A stretch of 64,000 nt of DNA from Pseudorhodobacter sp. E13 (GCF_003991405.1 NZ_RPEN01000158.1:248001-312000); one strand, 5' to 3'. Shown: positions 26,901 through 34,778, counted from the first letter of the stretch. Notes: generated by a model from the letters alone, not told the origin. Made by a program: numbers and translations.

Positions 26901-27928
26901 CCGCCATAGGCCTGATTGTTCCCGGCAGAGGCGAAGATCTGGTCATCGCCTGCGCCGCCATACATGACATCGTTGCCATCATCGCCGACGATCGTATCGT
27001 TGCCGCCATCGCCGTGCAGGATATCCGCACCGCCATCACCGTCGACATAATCATTGTCGTCGCCGCCATAGATCAGGTCGGCATCCGCCTCGCCCATCAG
27101 GCTGTCAGCGCCCGCGCCGCCATAGATCGTATCCAGCCCCGCGCCGCCCAAAACCGTATCATTCCCGGTGCCGGCGGTAACAGAGTCATTGCCCGTGCCC
27201 GCATCAACGGAATCATTGCCCGCGCCCGAGATCACCGTGTCATTACCCGCGCCGGCTTGAATGATATCATCATCCGACCCGTTCGCCGCATCCCCGGCAT
27301 TCACCCGGTCGCCTTCGGGATCAAGCACATATGAATCGTCGATCAGATCACCATTGGCGGTGCCTTCGACGATGAAATCCGGCGCGGCCCGGTCAAAGGA
27401 CATATTGCCAACGCCGAACATGCCACTGCGATCAAAGCTTTCGCCATTGTCAAAGATGAATTGAATCCGTGACACTGGCCCCGCGATGGTAATGGCCACA
27501 CTATCTTCGGCACCGACCGTTTCCACCCCGCCATTGAAAGAACCATCGGCGTTCAGCACATTGCCCGAAGACGAATGATAAGGATCTGCCAGCAGATCGC
27601 CGAAATTCACCGCCTGCACATTGCCCTGTGCATCGGTGACAAGCACCGTCAGCTTGTCATCCCAAGAGTTCGGGCTGGAATCGATGTCGTAGATTTCAAA
27701 GCTGAAGTTGGAAACGGGGGCGCCAAAGGTCAGCGTGCTGGTGATCGGCTCGGAAATGCCCGAAACCCACAGCGCCGGGGCCGATGGCGAACCAGAGCTA
27801 AAGGCGCGCGCCGTTTGCGACAGCGCGTTGGTTGTGGTCGCAACCGTCAGCCCGACCGTATCGGTGCCATTGGCCAAGGAATAGGTTCCGTTTGCCCCAA
27901 CACTCGCCCAGTTCAACAAAAACGGCAT
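20951..27928 (-). CDS. Giant RTX calcium-binding protein with C-terminal Hint domain
   Basis: 2325 residues, very acidic. Residues 1-~180 form an N-terminal beta-rich domain of unrecognised family (MPFLLNWASVGANGTYS). The bulk is RTX nonapeptide repeats (GGxGxDxUx), grouped into higher-order modules that begin with xVEGTxxxDLID-type motifs and end with LTFPGGxSxTLVGV-type strands. The last ~200 residues are a Hint_2 domain starting at CFTPGT, with the splicing-type SPQHRM motif and a C-terminal tail ending AKVLMLQ. There is no N-terminal signal peptide, so export by a type I secretion system is expected; no transporter genes are in the window. GAGGGTAGA precedes the ATG. A paralogue lies immediately upstream. 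Confidence 0.88.
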   Translation of the reverse strand: MPFLLNWASVGANGTYSLANGTDTVGLTVATTTNALSQTARAFSSGSPSAPALWVSGISEPITSTLTFGAPVSNFSFEIYDIDSSPNSWDDKLTVLVTDAQGNVQAVNFGDLLADPYHSSSGNVLNADGSFNGGVETVGAEDSVAITIAGPVSRIQFIFDNGESFDRSGMFGVGNMSFDRAAPDFIVEGTANGDLIDDSYVLDPEGDRVNAGDAANGSDDDIIQAGAGNDTVISGAGNDSVDAGTGNDSVTAGTGNDTVLGGAGLDTIYGGAGADSLMGEADADLIYGGDDNDYVDGDGGADILHGDGGNDTIVGDDGNDVMYGGAGDDQIFASAGNNQAYGGSGADQVFLGAGNDTVDGGTGADLINTAGGNDTILLSDGFGNDTIIGGETAETAGDTLNLSALSAGATVDLSNANPETGTVSTSTSTATFSEIENIVLSNHDDIIVLGANTGAARVIGFQVPVDNGNGTYTGLDTINPGNLLDAQGNPVNAYDVTVTSLGGNAVLTFPGGQSLTLVGVDASAVSSIAQLAALGFAAPDGIVYGTAGDDTIDAAYLGDNDGDRIDAGDAILPGAGPNDDLVYAGAGNDSVDAGLGADSVVGEAGNDTLNGGEGNDTLVGDYEIDSDFSVRGNPIAGPGGNDVLTGGAGDDSIYGGSGDDSLYGGDGNDSLLGGHGNDLLEGGAGDDELEGLYGDDTIYGGDGNDLVYGRDGADLIYGGDGVDTLIGSIGIDTLYGGAGNDILAGSQGSDLIYGGDGDDLVFIGVPAPGDIAYDNEGSIYLDAGNDFLDASDATLRFDAYGGTGNDFMNAGLGDDTLFGGADNDQIYAGAGNDQLTGDEGNDYIEGQAGDDRFFLADGFGQDTLVGGETTEGAGDTLDASAVTQNITLDLSAGDATNPEDGTLSLDAANTATFSEIETVVLGSGDDSVTGSSGSDTVFTGSGADTVIGGAGNDSFDIGADSDRDVIVLADGFGSDTITHFDLTDSGDGTAIDQLDVSGLTSDGGVTPVNTSNVTVTDTNGDGTGDAILTFPGGESITLVGVLASQVDSYAELEAIGIPRTPEAVDGTAAGDLMPVGYVDAQGDIIDGADGLNDTIYGYGGDDTIIAGLGDDTVFAGDDNDSVAGGAGADLIYGGAGNDTLNGGDDADTIFGDAGADSIEGDTGDDLLWGGADGDTLAGGAGADTLLGDDGDDSLRGGADGDSLYGGAGNDTIQGDAGDDYAEGYFGDDLMSGGIGSDTLDGGDGNDQIFGGDDNDFLMGGDGQDQLDGGSGNDTLWSGAGDDTLIGGAGNDTMIGEGGDDTFTLSAGFGTDVIQGDEAGETNGDTIDASAITSAVVLDLSAGNPGDPESGTLTSGADVASFNTIENIVLGAGDDSVIGSSGADNVVTGAGADTVDGGAGDDRFALGADGDADVVRLSDGDGHDTIAGFDAPTVNPDGSFSGVDQLDVSDLFSTPGNPVDVDDVTVGDDGAGNAVLTFPNGEAVTLEGVSPALAADPKYLIALGIPSNYIVEGTSGADLIDAAYADDPEGDMIDAADNLAGNDDDIVQAGAGNDTVYSGAGDDLVYGEAGADLVQSGAGADTLYGGSGNDTLNGDAGADQLYGGDDRDQLTISGALEADSLTGGEGGDDFDTVELQGADAGVTVTYATNEAGSITDGTATALFSEIEAFNLTEFNDNLNGGVSTLALSVFAGAGNDTITGGSGADTLHGELGDDVIFGGLGNDSIRADEGDDTVFGGAGNDTIFGFEGSDSVDGGDGDDLINTRTSPGTGLPDQGYPGLYAADTDPNNDRDTVEGGAGNDTILTGDDDDLIYGGSGADSIDAGFDDDTVYGGSGNDTIIGSEGNDYVEGGLGNDVIYGGLAVGVADISSIPDATDLLPGNGLDTLYGGDGNDLIYGMDDADLLYGDAGNDTLYGGIDNDSLYGGDGADSLYGDEGDDRIETGAGDDAAYGGEGNDLIIGGGTGVDALFGDTGNDTITGSLTGNTLAYGGDGNDSITGGDLTDQLIGDDGDDIISGGGGADVLSGDAGNDTLYGGDGADNVSGGAGNDTIDGGEGADTLFGDDDRDLFYGGIGDVIDGGEGGDDFDTLNLSNLGGAAGTNIIYGGGNDESGIVEVLDGTGAVVGTFSFSNIESVIPCFTPGTMILTKDGEKPVESLQVGDKVLTRDNGYQTIRWVGQRHLSAHDLAAQPNFNPVRIRAGALGDNLPCRDMTVSPQHRMLISGPRAEMLFGEAEVLVAALHLVNDRSIVRAWPQQVTYIHLLFDEHEIIRADGAWTESFQPGDQTLHSIDSPQRAELLALFPELAQGDFYPAARITLKAYEAKVLMLQ
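21540..27380 (-). repeat. RTX repeat region with higher-order modules
   Basis: Dozens of imperfect 27-bp units encode glycine-aspartate nonapeptides. Superimposed is a larger period: an LTFPGG/LTFPNG-type strand recurs near 26400, 24840 and 23500, each soon followed by a new xxGTxxxDxI block (near 26290, 24730 and 23395). The first block is near 27360. The repeats are coding and reflect calcium-binding beta-rolls. Confidence 0.85.
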
Positions 27929-28114
27929 TCTACCCTCTAACTCTTTAGCTTTGACGCTGGTTTTCGCAACCTGCGCACAGATTCTTCCAAGGCCTTCAAT
28001 GGCGGGGGACTGGGGCAAAGATGGGGCAGCGGCGTGGCGTTTCCGCGGAGACTGCAAAAGACCCCAACCAAAGCGCCGCTTTGAGATGCGTTGCCACCGC
28101 CCCGAACAGAACAG

Positions 28115-28140
28115 AAAAAAGGGGGCCGAAGCCCCCTTTT
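28115..28140 (-). terminator. Rho-independent terminator after the 1362-residue RTX gene
   Basis: Hairpin GGGGGC-TTCG-GCCCCC on the minus strand, followed by six T residues and preceded by AAAA, so it could work both ways. A second perfect stem-loop (AGCTGCAA / TTGCAGCT, 28146-28165) lies between it and the stop codon. Confidence 0.9.
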
Positions 28141-28193
28141 CCTGTAGCTGCAATTGCTTGCAGCTCGCTGCATAAACTCTGGTCTGCCTGCGC

Positions 28194-31100
28194 TTAGCGC
28201 ACCAGCAGCGTGGCTTCGTGCTTTTTCAAGGTGCGGCGGGCCGCCGTGTAATCGGCCAGACCTTCCTTGGTTTTCAATTCCGGGAACAGTTCCAGAATTT
28301 CATTGCGCTGCGCGTTGCCCATACCGTTCAAGGTGTAGTCACCGGGCTGGAAACTTTCTGTCCAGGCCCCATCCGACAGCACCACTTCGTGCTGGTCAAA
28401 CATCAGGTGGATATAGGTCGTCCCGATGCTTTCCACCTCAAAGATACCCTTGCCGCCGACCAGATGCTTGGCAGACACCAGCACCTCATGCTCGTCGAAA
28501 TACAGCGACGTGCGATCGTTGGACACCAGAACCCGGTGGTTCGGGCTTAGCATCATGTCACGCTCTGGCAGGCCGTTTCCAAGGCTGCCACGGCGTACCA
28601 TGATCGGGCGCAGATGCGGATTGGCGGTCAGATGCGCCCAGTCAAACTTGCGTTGACCGATCCAACGCAATTCCTGAATACCATTGTCGCGGGTGATGAT
28701 CCGGTCACCGGCCCTCAGGTTTTCAATCGGAACCTCACCCTTGGGCGTGGCAATCAAGGTGCCGGGCGTGAAGCAGGGAACGCTGACAATCTCTTCGATA
28801 TTCTCGAATTGCAGCGTGCCGGTGATGTTGCCATCGGCATCCAGATATTCGACACGACCGTCGATCCCGTTGCCATCGCTGTCCGGCCCGGTTTCCACCA
28901 CAAGGTAGCCCGTGCGCGGCCCTTCGATGATCAGGCGGTCGAAGTCATCGCCTTCAGACCCACCATAAACCTCGCTGCCGGCACCTTCACCCAGACCAAC
29001 GATGAAATCATCGCGATCCGCGCCGCCGAACATGGTGTCAACGCCCGTGCCACCATAGAACACGTCATTGCCGCCATCGCCTTCAAGGATGTCATCGCCT
29101 TCGTCGCCGTGCAGCGTGTCATTGCCCAGATCACCCGACAGCAGGTCATTGTCGACGCCGCCAAACAGCAGGTCATTGCCGGTGCCGCCAATCAGCGTGT
29201 CATTGTCATCGCGGCCATAGATCGTGTCATTGCCCGCACCGCCGTCGATCAAGTCGGGGTTGTTCAAGGGGCGCAGATCAATATCATCCGGCAGATCCAG
29301 CGCATCACCGATCACATCGTCAAGGCCGCCATAGATCAGGTCGTTGCCGTCCTCACCAAAGATCGTATCTGCGCCTTCGCTGCCGATGATGGTATCATCG
29401 CCACCGCCGCCATAGACGAGGTCGGCATCAATCCCGGAGTTGATGGAGTCATCGCCGCCATCCCCAAAGATCGTATCGGCATCGTCGCCCGTCAGGATCG
29501 TATCATTGCCCAGCCCGCCATAGACCAGATCGCGGTCATTGTTCGGGTCGGTATCCGCCGGGTAAACGCCGGGATAATCAATATCCGGAATTGGCGTGCT
29601 GGCCGATGTGTCGATGAAGTCATCATCCTGCTGGCCATACACGGTGTCAGAGCCATCGCCGCCATACAGCGTGTCATTGCCCTCATTCCCGCGCAGGTCG
29701 TCGTCGCCTTCTTCGCCATAAACAAGGTCATCGCCCAATCCAGCAAAGACCGTATCATCGCCAAGCCCGGCAAAGACGGTATCGTCGCCACCTTCGGCAC
29801 GAATGCGGTCATCATTCGGCGCATCATCATCCAGGATTGCATCGCCTGCATCGACACGGTCGGCATCGAAGGGGTCGATGTAATCGGTGTCGATCAGGTT
29901 GCCATCGTCGGTGCCGCGCACGATCCCATCGCGATCCGGGTCCTCGATGGTCACGGTGGCCACGCCATCATCGGTCAACCCATCGGGGTCGGTGACGGTA
30001 TAGTTGATCGTCGCCTCACCGATGAAGTTGGCATTCGGCGTGAAGGTGACAGAACGGCCATCGGGGTTCACCACCACTGTCCCATCGGGCGAGGTGGGCG
30101 TGCCAAAGATCGACAGTTCCGCGTTCGGGTTGTCGACATCGGTGTCATTGCCGATCAGGTCCACCACAACGGATTCGTTGTAATTGCCGGTTTCTTCATC
30201 ATCCACTGCGACGGGGCCGTCATTCACCGGGTTCACGGTGACGGTGACGGTGCTGGTGGCCTCATTCCCATCCGGATCGGTGATCGTATAGGTTATCGTG
30301 TCCACCCCGTTGAAATCGGGGTTCGGGGTGTAGGACAGCGTGCCATCCGGGTTCACGCCCACGGTGCCGTTTTCTGCGGTGGGGGTGCCAGAGATGGTCA
30401 GCGGGTCAAGATTCGGGTCGGTGTCATTCGCCAGAACCGGGATGATATCAATCGGCGTATCTTCATCGGTTTCGGCGGTGTCGGGGTTGGCCACCGGCGC
30501 ATCCGGGTCGCCGACGGTGATGGTGACAACGCCCTCATCGGTCAGCCCGTCCGGGTCGGTGACGGTGTAGTTGATCGTCGCCACACCGGTGAAACCCGCA
30601 TTCGGCGTGAAGGTGATGGAACGGCCATCCGGGCCAACCTCTACCGTGCCCTGTGCCGAGGTCGGCGTGCCTGCAATCGCAAGCTCGGGGTTGGTATTGT
30701 CGACATCGGTGTCATTGGCGATGATATCCAGAGTGACCGGCGTATTGATCGCCGTTACATCCTCATCATCCACCGCAACGGGGGCGTCATTCACCGGGTT
30801 CACGGTGACGGTGACGGTGCTGGTGGCCTCATTCCCATCGGGATCGGTGATGGTATAGGTGATGGTGTCGGTGCCGCTGAACTCCGGGTTCGGGGTGTAG
30901 GACAGCGTGCCATCCGGGTTCACGCCCACGGTGCCGTTTTCGGCGGTCGGGGTGCCAGAGATGGTCAGCGGGTCAAGATTCGGGTCGGTGTCATTCGCCA
31001 GAACCGGGATCACGTCAATCGGCGTATCTTCATCGGTTTCGGCGGTATCGGGGTTGGCGATGGGGGTTTCGCCATCATCATCGGCAACCGTGATGGTAGC

Positions 31101-32282
31101 TACGCCGTCATCGGTCAGCCCATCCGGGTCCGTGACGGTGTAGTTGATCGTCGCCACCCCGGTAAAGCCCGGGTTCGGCGTGAAGGTGACCGAGCGGCCA
31201 TCCGGGTTCACCACAACCGTGCCATCCGCCGAGGTCGGCGTGCCGGTGATGGACAGTTCGGAATTCAGGTTATCAACATCGGTGTCATTGCCGATCAGAT
31301 CGACGACAACTGCCGTATCCACTTCGGTGCTGTCCACGTCATCCACGGCAACCGGGCCATCATTCACCGGATTCACGGTGACGGTGACGGTGCTGGTGGA
31401 TTCGTTGCCGTCCGGATCGGTGATGGTATAGGTGATGGTGTCGGTGCCGTTGAAATCGGGGTTCGGCGTGTAGGACAGCGTGCCATCCGGGTTCACGCCC
31501 ACGGTGCCGTTTTCGGAGGTGGGGGTGCCGGTGATGGTCAAGGTCTGGCCGGTCGGGTCGGTGTCATTCGCCAGCACCGGGATCACGTCAATCGGCGTGT
31601 CTTCATCGGTTTCGGCGGTATCGGGGTTGGCGGTGGGGATGCCCGAGAAGTTATCCACCGTGTCGGACAGAGAGAACATCTCGACCGAGCCTTGGAAATG
31701 GTTGTTCAGGTTGTTCAATTGCCCGGCGTCAGATTGCGATTGCCCGGCACCAATCATCCAAGGCTGGCTCATGGGGCCTTGGTTCATGGTCAGGCCCGCA
31801 GGGACCAGATCTTCGAAACTGTCATCGGTGGTCAGGTTGGTGATCTGCACCGACCCGCCGCTGGTCGCATCCCAGGAATAGACCACGTTGATCTCATCAC
31901 CGGGGTTCACGAAGCCGGGATCGGTCTGGAAGGTCGTGGTCGCGGTTGCGGATTCATGCGAGATTAGCACCGAACCATCGGGCATCACTTCGATCCGATA
32001 CCCGCCGGGGGTTTCGGATGCCGTATCACGCGACAGAACCGTGTTCGGGTAGTCACCCACATGCGATGTCTGCGAGAATTGAATTTCCAAGGTGCCGCGC
32101 GGCAGTTGGAATGTGGGGCTTGGGTAAATCTTTACCTTGTCATTAATACCATCCAATACGGCCCGCCCGCCGACCGGGGCTGCCCCATCGAAATAGGCAC
32201 CATCTTGCGCGCCGTTCGCAACTGCGGAATCCGCTGCCACAAGCCCGGTGTCATCAAAATTGTAGAGAGCAAAGATCGGCAT
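28194..32282 (-). CDS. LamG-like / tandem Ig-like / RTX / Hint adhesin-like protein
   Basis: 1362 residues. Residues ~1-210 resemble a LamG/concanavalin-like domain (MPIFALYNFDDTGLVAADS, LEIQFSQTSHVGDYP). Residues ~215-780 are six cadherin-like or tandem-95-type domains in alternating A and B forms, A ending TVTVTVNPVND and B ending DGLTDDGVATITV. RTX calcium repeats follow, then a C-terminal Hint_2 domain from VPCFTPGT with SPNHRVLV and the shared DGAWTESFQPGD motif. The architecture suggests a secreted surface adhesin or matrix protein exported by type I secretion. GAGGA precedes the ATG. The C-terminal ~200 residues are clearly homologous to those of the downstream giant protein. Confidence 0.88.
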   Translation of the reverse strand: MPIFALYNFDDTGLVAADSAVANGAQDGAYFDGAAPVGGRAVLDGINDKVKIYPSPTFQLPRGTLEIQFSQTSHVGDYPNTVLSRDTASETPGGYRIEVMPDGSVLISHESATATTTFQTDPGFVNPGDEINVVYSWDATSGGSVQITNLTTDDSFEDLVPAGLTMNQGPMSQPWMIGAGQSQSDAGQLNNLNNHFQGSVEMFSLSDTVDNFSGIPTANPDTAETDEDTPIDVIPVLANDTDPTGQTLTITGTPTSENGTVGVNPDGTLSYTPNPDFNGTDTITYTITDPDGNESTSTVTVTVNPVNDGPVAVDDVDSTEVDTAVVVDLIGNDTDVDNLNSELSITGTPTSADGTVVVNPDGRSVTFTPNPGFTGVATINYTVTDPDGLTDDGVATITVADDDGETPIANPDTAETDEDTPIDVIPVLANDTDPNLDPLTISGTPTAENGTVGVNPDGTLSYTPNPEFSGTDTITYTITDPDGNEATSTVTVTVNPVNDAPVAVDDEDVTAINTPVTLDIIANDTDVDNTNPELAIAGTPTSAQGTVEVGPDGRSITFTPNAGFTGVATINYTVTDPDGLTDEGVVTITVGDPDAPVANPDTAETDEDTPIDIIPVLANDTDPNLDPLTISGTPTAENGTVGVNPDGTLSYTPNPDFNGVDTITYTITDPDGNEATSTVTVTVNPVNDGPVAVDDEETGNYNESVVVDLIGNDTDVDNPNAELSIFGTPTSPDGTVVVNPDGRSVTFTPNANFIGEATINYTVTDPDGLTDDGVATVTIEDPDRDGIVRGTDDGNLIDTDYIDPFDADRVDAGDAILDDDAPNDDRIRAEGGDDTVFAGLGDDTVFAGLGDDLVYGEEGDDDLRGNEGNDTLYGGDGSDTVYGQQDDDFIDTSASTPIPDIDYPGVYPADTDPNNDRDLVYGGLGNDTILTGDDADTIFGDGGDDSINSGIDADLVYGGGGDDTIIGSEGADTIFGEDGNDLIYGGLDDVIGDALDLPDDIDLRPLNNPDLIDGGAGNDTIYGRDDNDTLIGGTGNDLLFGGVDNDLLSGDLGNDTLHGDEGDDILEGDGGNDVFYGGTGVDTMFGGADRDDFIVGLGEGAGSEVYGGSEGDDFDRLIIEGPRTGYLVVETGPDSDGNGIDGRVEYLDADGNITGTLQFENIEEIVSVPCFTPGTLIATPKGEVPIENLRAGDRIITRDNGIQELRWIGQRKFDWAHLTANPHLRPIMVRRGSLGNGLPERDMMLSPNHRVLVSNDRTSLYFDEHEVLVSAKHLVGGKGIFEVESIGTTYIHLMFDQHEVVLSDGAWTESFQPGDYTLNGMGNAQRNEILELFPELKTKEGLADYTAARRTLKKHEATLLVR
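29940..31650 (-). repeat. Three tandem ~570-bp A-B repeat pairs encoding Ig-like domains
   Basis: The DNA encoding NPDTAETDEDTPID recurs near 31620, 31045 and 30475, a period of about 570 bp. Each period encodes one A-type and one B-type domain of roughly 95 residues. Pairs are more alike than A is to B, which indicates duplication of the pair as a unit. Confidence 0.85.
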
Positions 32283-33033
32283 TTCTTACATTCCTCACAT
32301 CAGCAGAGACCCAAGCACCTGCCCAGATCGCGCCATCAAACGCAGCGCAAAGGCCGCAAGATCAACGCGAACCGGAAAGCCCGGTCTCTACGCCACGACG
32401 AAGCCTGTTCGACGGAGTGAGGTTTAAAGATAGTGCAGCGGAGGCCGGATGACGTAAAACGCCCTCACAACCTCTGACAAAGGTTTCCCTTCGGATTAGC
32501 AGCATCTTACCATGCAGCGACACAAACCCTGTGCGATACACACCACTCAAATCGACCGCCCCCACGGCCATGCCCTTCCCAGATAGGACAGCATTAGTAA
32601 TACAATCGCTTATCGGTCTGGAAAAGCAAAATCAGTGAGAGGCCCAAGCGTCACCGGGGCCACAGCACTTTGAAAACGGTGGGAAAACTGGTCGTTGGGT
32701 CAGGAAGGCCGGGGCGGATTGTTTCCATTTTCGGCGGGTCAACCTGTCCAGATAGACAGGTAAAGTTCGATTTCAGCAGGGTGCTGGCCCCAGAATTTCA
32801 CAAATCAAACATGCCAAACGCAAATTCTGGAAACAATCGAAACCCTGATTCTCGGATTAACCAAATCATTTTTTATTCATCAGCGGGGCAGAGAGCGCTG
32901 TCCTCAAACCGGAACCAATACCGGAAATTTGCCTAACAATCCCGCGAATTAGCGACAATATTGGTTAACGTGACCGAATCATATCGCTTAAAAATGGCCA
33001 TAATTTTGACAAAAAGAGAATCGGAGGGATTAC
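32283..33033. other. AT-richer intergenic region upstream of the RTX genes
   Basis: 751 bp with no supportable gene between the RTX gene start and tRNA-Leu. It is visibly richer in A and T than its surroundings, especially 32800-33010. The one notable element is the 20-bp palindrome at 32742-32761. Short open frames here have no homologous appearance. Confidence 0.6.
32742..32761 (-). promoter_or_regulatory. lux-box-like palindrome (candidate LuxR-type operator)
   Basis: ACCTGTCCAGATAGACAGGT: two perfect 7-bp inverted arms around a 6-bp centre, 20 bp in total. Both outer hexamers are identical to those of the classical lux box (ACCTGT...ACAGGT). On the minus strand, the direction of the RTX genes, it is abutted by TTGACC, a -35-like hexamer, the class II arrangement of LuxR-activated promoters. 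It lies about 460 bp before the RTX start codon. No luxR or luxI gene is in the window, so the link is inference. Confidence 0.5.
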
Positions 33034-33117
33034 TGGTGCCCGAGGCGAGACTCGAACTCGCACGTCTTGCGACGGGGGATTTTGAATCCCCTGCGTCTAC
33101 CATTCCGCCACTCGGGC
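33034..33117 (-). tRNA. tRNA-Leu (anticodon CAA)
   Basis: 84 nt including an encoded CCA. Acceptor stem GCCCGAG / CTCGGGC pairs completely. The anticodon stem-loop is GGGGA-TTCAAAA-TCCCC, anticodon CAA, reading UUG. A long variable arm (CGTCGCAAGACG) is the type II feature of leucine tRNAs, and the T arm is GCGAG-TTCGAGT-CTCGC. The discriminator is A. Confidence 0.96.
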
Positions 33118-33228
33118 CCAGTGGGTGCGATGTAACGCGCCTTTCCGGCTTCGTCAATCAGCAGAAAGCATCAAAAATCACTTCTTGTGAAAACTGAGGG
33201 CGGCGCGAAGGCCCCGCCCCCGGCAGCC

Positions 33229-34080
33229 TTAGATATCATTGGTGGAAAACGTGTCGCAGGCGGCCACAGTCCCCGATTGATAGCCAGTGACGAACCAGCG
33301 CGCGCGCTGTTCGGCGGTGCCATGGGTAAAGCTGTGCGGATTGGGGCGGCGGCCCGCGTTGCGCTGCAAGGTATCATCGCCGATCTGGCGGGCGGCATTC
33401 ACCGCTTCTTCCAGATCGCCACGGTCGATGGACCCGAATTTCTGTTGCGCCGAACGCGCCCAAATGCCTGAAAAACAATCGGCTTGCAGCTCTATCCGCA
33501 CCGAGATCGCATTGCTTTCGGCCTGCGACACCTGCGCGCGCACCTCATTGGCGCGGGACAGGATGCCCAGCTCATTCTGGACGTGATGCGCGATTTCATG
33601 CGCCACCACATAGGCCGCCGCAAAATCGCCCTTGGCCCCCAATTGCCGATCCAGTGTCACAAAGAAATCGGTATCCAGATAGGCCTTTTTGTCGCCGGGG
33701 CAGTAGAACGGGCCGGACGCCCCCGAGGCCCCGCCGCAAGGCGACCCTGTCACCCCTTTGAACAGAACCAGCGTCGCAGGCGTGTAGCTGCGCCCAAGCT
33801 GATCGCGGAAAATATCGGCCCAGACTTCTTCGGTATCGGCCAGCGTGACCGCGACAAAACGCCCCGCCTGTTCATCGGCGGCCGTCATCGGCGCCGGGCT
33901 GGACACCTGCCCGCCCCCCTGATCTTGCAACAAGGGCGTCACATCAATGCCCAGAAAATACCCGATCGCCAACACAGCAATAAGGCCAACGCCCCCCACG
34001 CCGCCGGCCCGGCGCGTGCGGCTGCCTTGGCTGCGACGATCCTCGATATTGCGGCTTTCGCGCCGTCCTTGCCATTTCAT
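33229..34080 (-). CDS. YpfJ-type neutral zinc metallopeptidase
   Basis: 283 residues. A basic N-terminus (MKWQGRRESRNIEDRR) is followed by one membrane segment at ~28-45 (GLIAVLAIGYFLGI), so the catalytic domain faces the periplasm. The zinc motif is VVAHEIAHHVQ (HExxH), with ELQADCFSGIWA supplying the third ligand region and a C-terminal FTHGTAEQRARWF motif. This is the YpfJ/zinicin-like family; substrates are unknown. The ATG at 34080 is preceded by GGGGGAG at good spacing; longer starts lack conservation. Confidence 0.88.
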   Translation of the reverse strand: MKWQGRRESRNIEDRRSQGSRTRRAGGVGGVGLIAVLAIGYFLGIDVTPLLQDQGGGQVSSPAPMTAADEQAGRFVAVTLADTEEVWADIFRDQLGRSYTPATLVLFKGVTGSPCGGASGASGPFYCPGDKKAYLDTDFFVTLDRQLGAKGDFAAAYVVAHEIAHHVQNELGILSRANEVRAQVSQAESNAISVRIELQADCFSGIWARSAQQKFGSIDRGDLEEAVNAARQIGDDTLQRNAGRRPNPHSFTHGTAEQRARWFVTGYQSGTVAACDTFSTNDI

Positions 34081-34199
34081 CGCAAACTCCCCCCGTTTTC
34101 CTTGTTTTAGCCCAGCCCGGCACAGGCCGAAAGCCTGTTTGTCCCTTGACCCGCCGGGCGCTGCATGATGCAACGCGCCAACCCCGACCGGAGATCCCG

Positions 34200-34778
34200 A
34201 TGATCCGCGCTTTATATGATTGGACGCTGGGCCTTGCCCAATCGCGCCATGCCCTGTGGGCACTGGCCTTTGTGGCCTTTATCGAAAGCTCTGTCTTTCC
34301 GATTCCGCCCGATATTCTGATGATCCCGATGATCATCGCAGCCCCGCGCCGCGCGTTTCTGATCGCGGCGGTGTCGACGGTGTTTTCGGTGCTGGGCGGG
34401 GCGTTTGGCTATTATATCGGGGCGGTGTTCTTTGACTCCATCGGCCTGCCGGTGCTGGAGTTTTATGGCAAGACCGAACATTTCGCGACCTTCCAGGCGC
34501 GTTACAATGAATTCGGCGCCTGGGCGGTGCTGATCGCGGGGGTCACGCCGTTCCCGTATAAGGTCATCACCATCTTGTCCGGGGCCACCGGCCTTTCGCT
34601 GCCGGTTTTCATGCTGGCAAGCGTGGTGGCGCGGGCCTTGCGGTTTTTCCTGATCGCGGCGCTATTGTGGAAATTCGGCGCACCGATCCGTGATTTCATC
34701 GAACGGCGTTTGGGCCTTATGTTCACCTTGGCGGTGCTGTTGCTGATCGCCGGATTTGCCGCTGTGAGGTTCCTATGA
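34200..34778 (+). CDS. YqaA/DedA-like membrane protein
   Basis: 192 residues with about five hydrophobic segments. The segment FIESSVFPIPPDILMIPM and the later GVTPFPYKVITILSGATG are the two conserved loops of the SNARE-associated (DedA, VTT) family, whose members are thought to flip phospholipids or carry undecaprenyl phosphate. The ATG at 34200 has GGAG upstream. dsbB follows with a 4-bp ATGA overlap, so the two are co-translated. Confidence 0.85.
   Translation: MIRALYDWTLGLAQSRHALWALAFVAFIESSVFPIPPDILMIPMIIAAPRRAFLIAAVSTVFSVLGGAFGYYIGAVFFDSIGLPVLEFYGKTEHFATFQARYNEFGAWAVLIAGVTPFPYKVITILSGATGLSLPVFMLASVVARALRFFLIAALLWKFGAPIRDFIERRLGLMFTLAVLLLIAGFAAVRFL

Noticed and set aside
22610-27334. 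A 1574-codon open frame on the + strand opposite the giant RTX gene
   Set aside because: It arises from the repetitive Gly/Asp codons of the real gene read backwards; the product is a low-complexity Ile/Ala/Val/Arg string with no domain.
21500-27400. Regular short repeats that might suggest a CRISPR array
   Set aside because: The 27-bp units are imperfect, have no spacers and encode RTX nonapeptides in frame; no cas genes are present.
28614-31967. A 1117-codon open frame on the + strand opposite the second RTX gene
   Set aside because: Same cause: antisense of repeated RTX and Ig-like codons. The minus-strand frame has recognisable domains and a ribosome binding site.
32670-32936. 88-codon open frame in the AT-rich region upstream of the RTX genes
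   Set aside because: No convincing ribosome binding site or family resemblance, and it runs through the lux-box-like palindrome.
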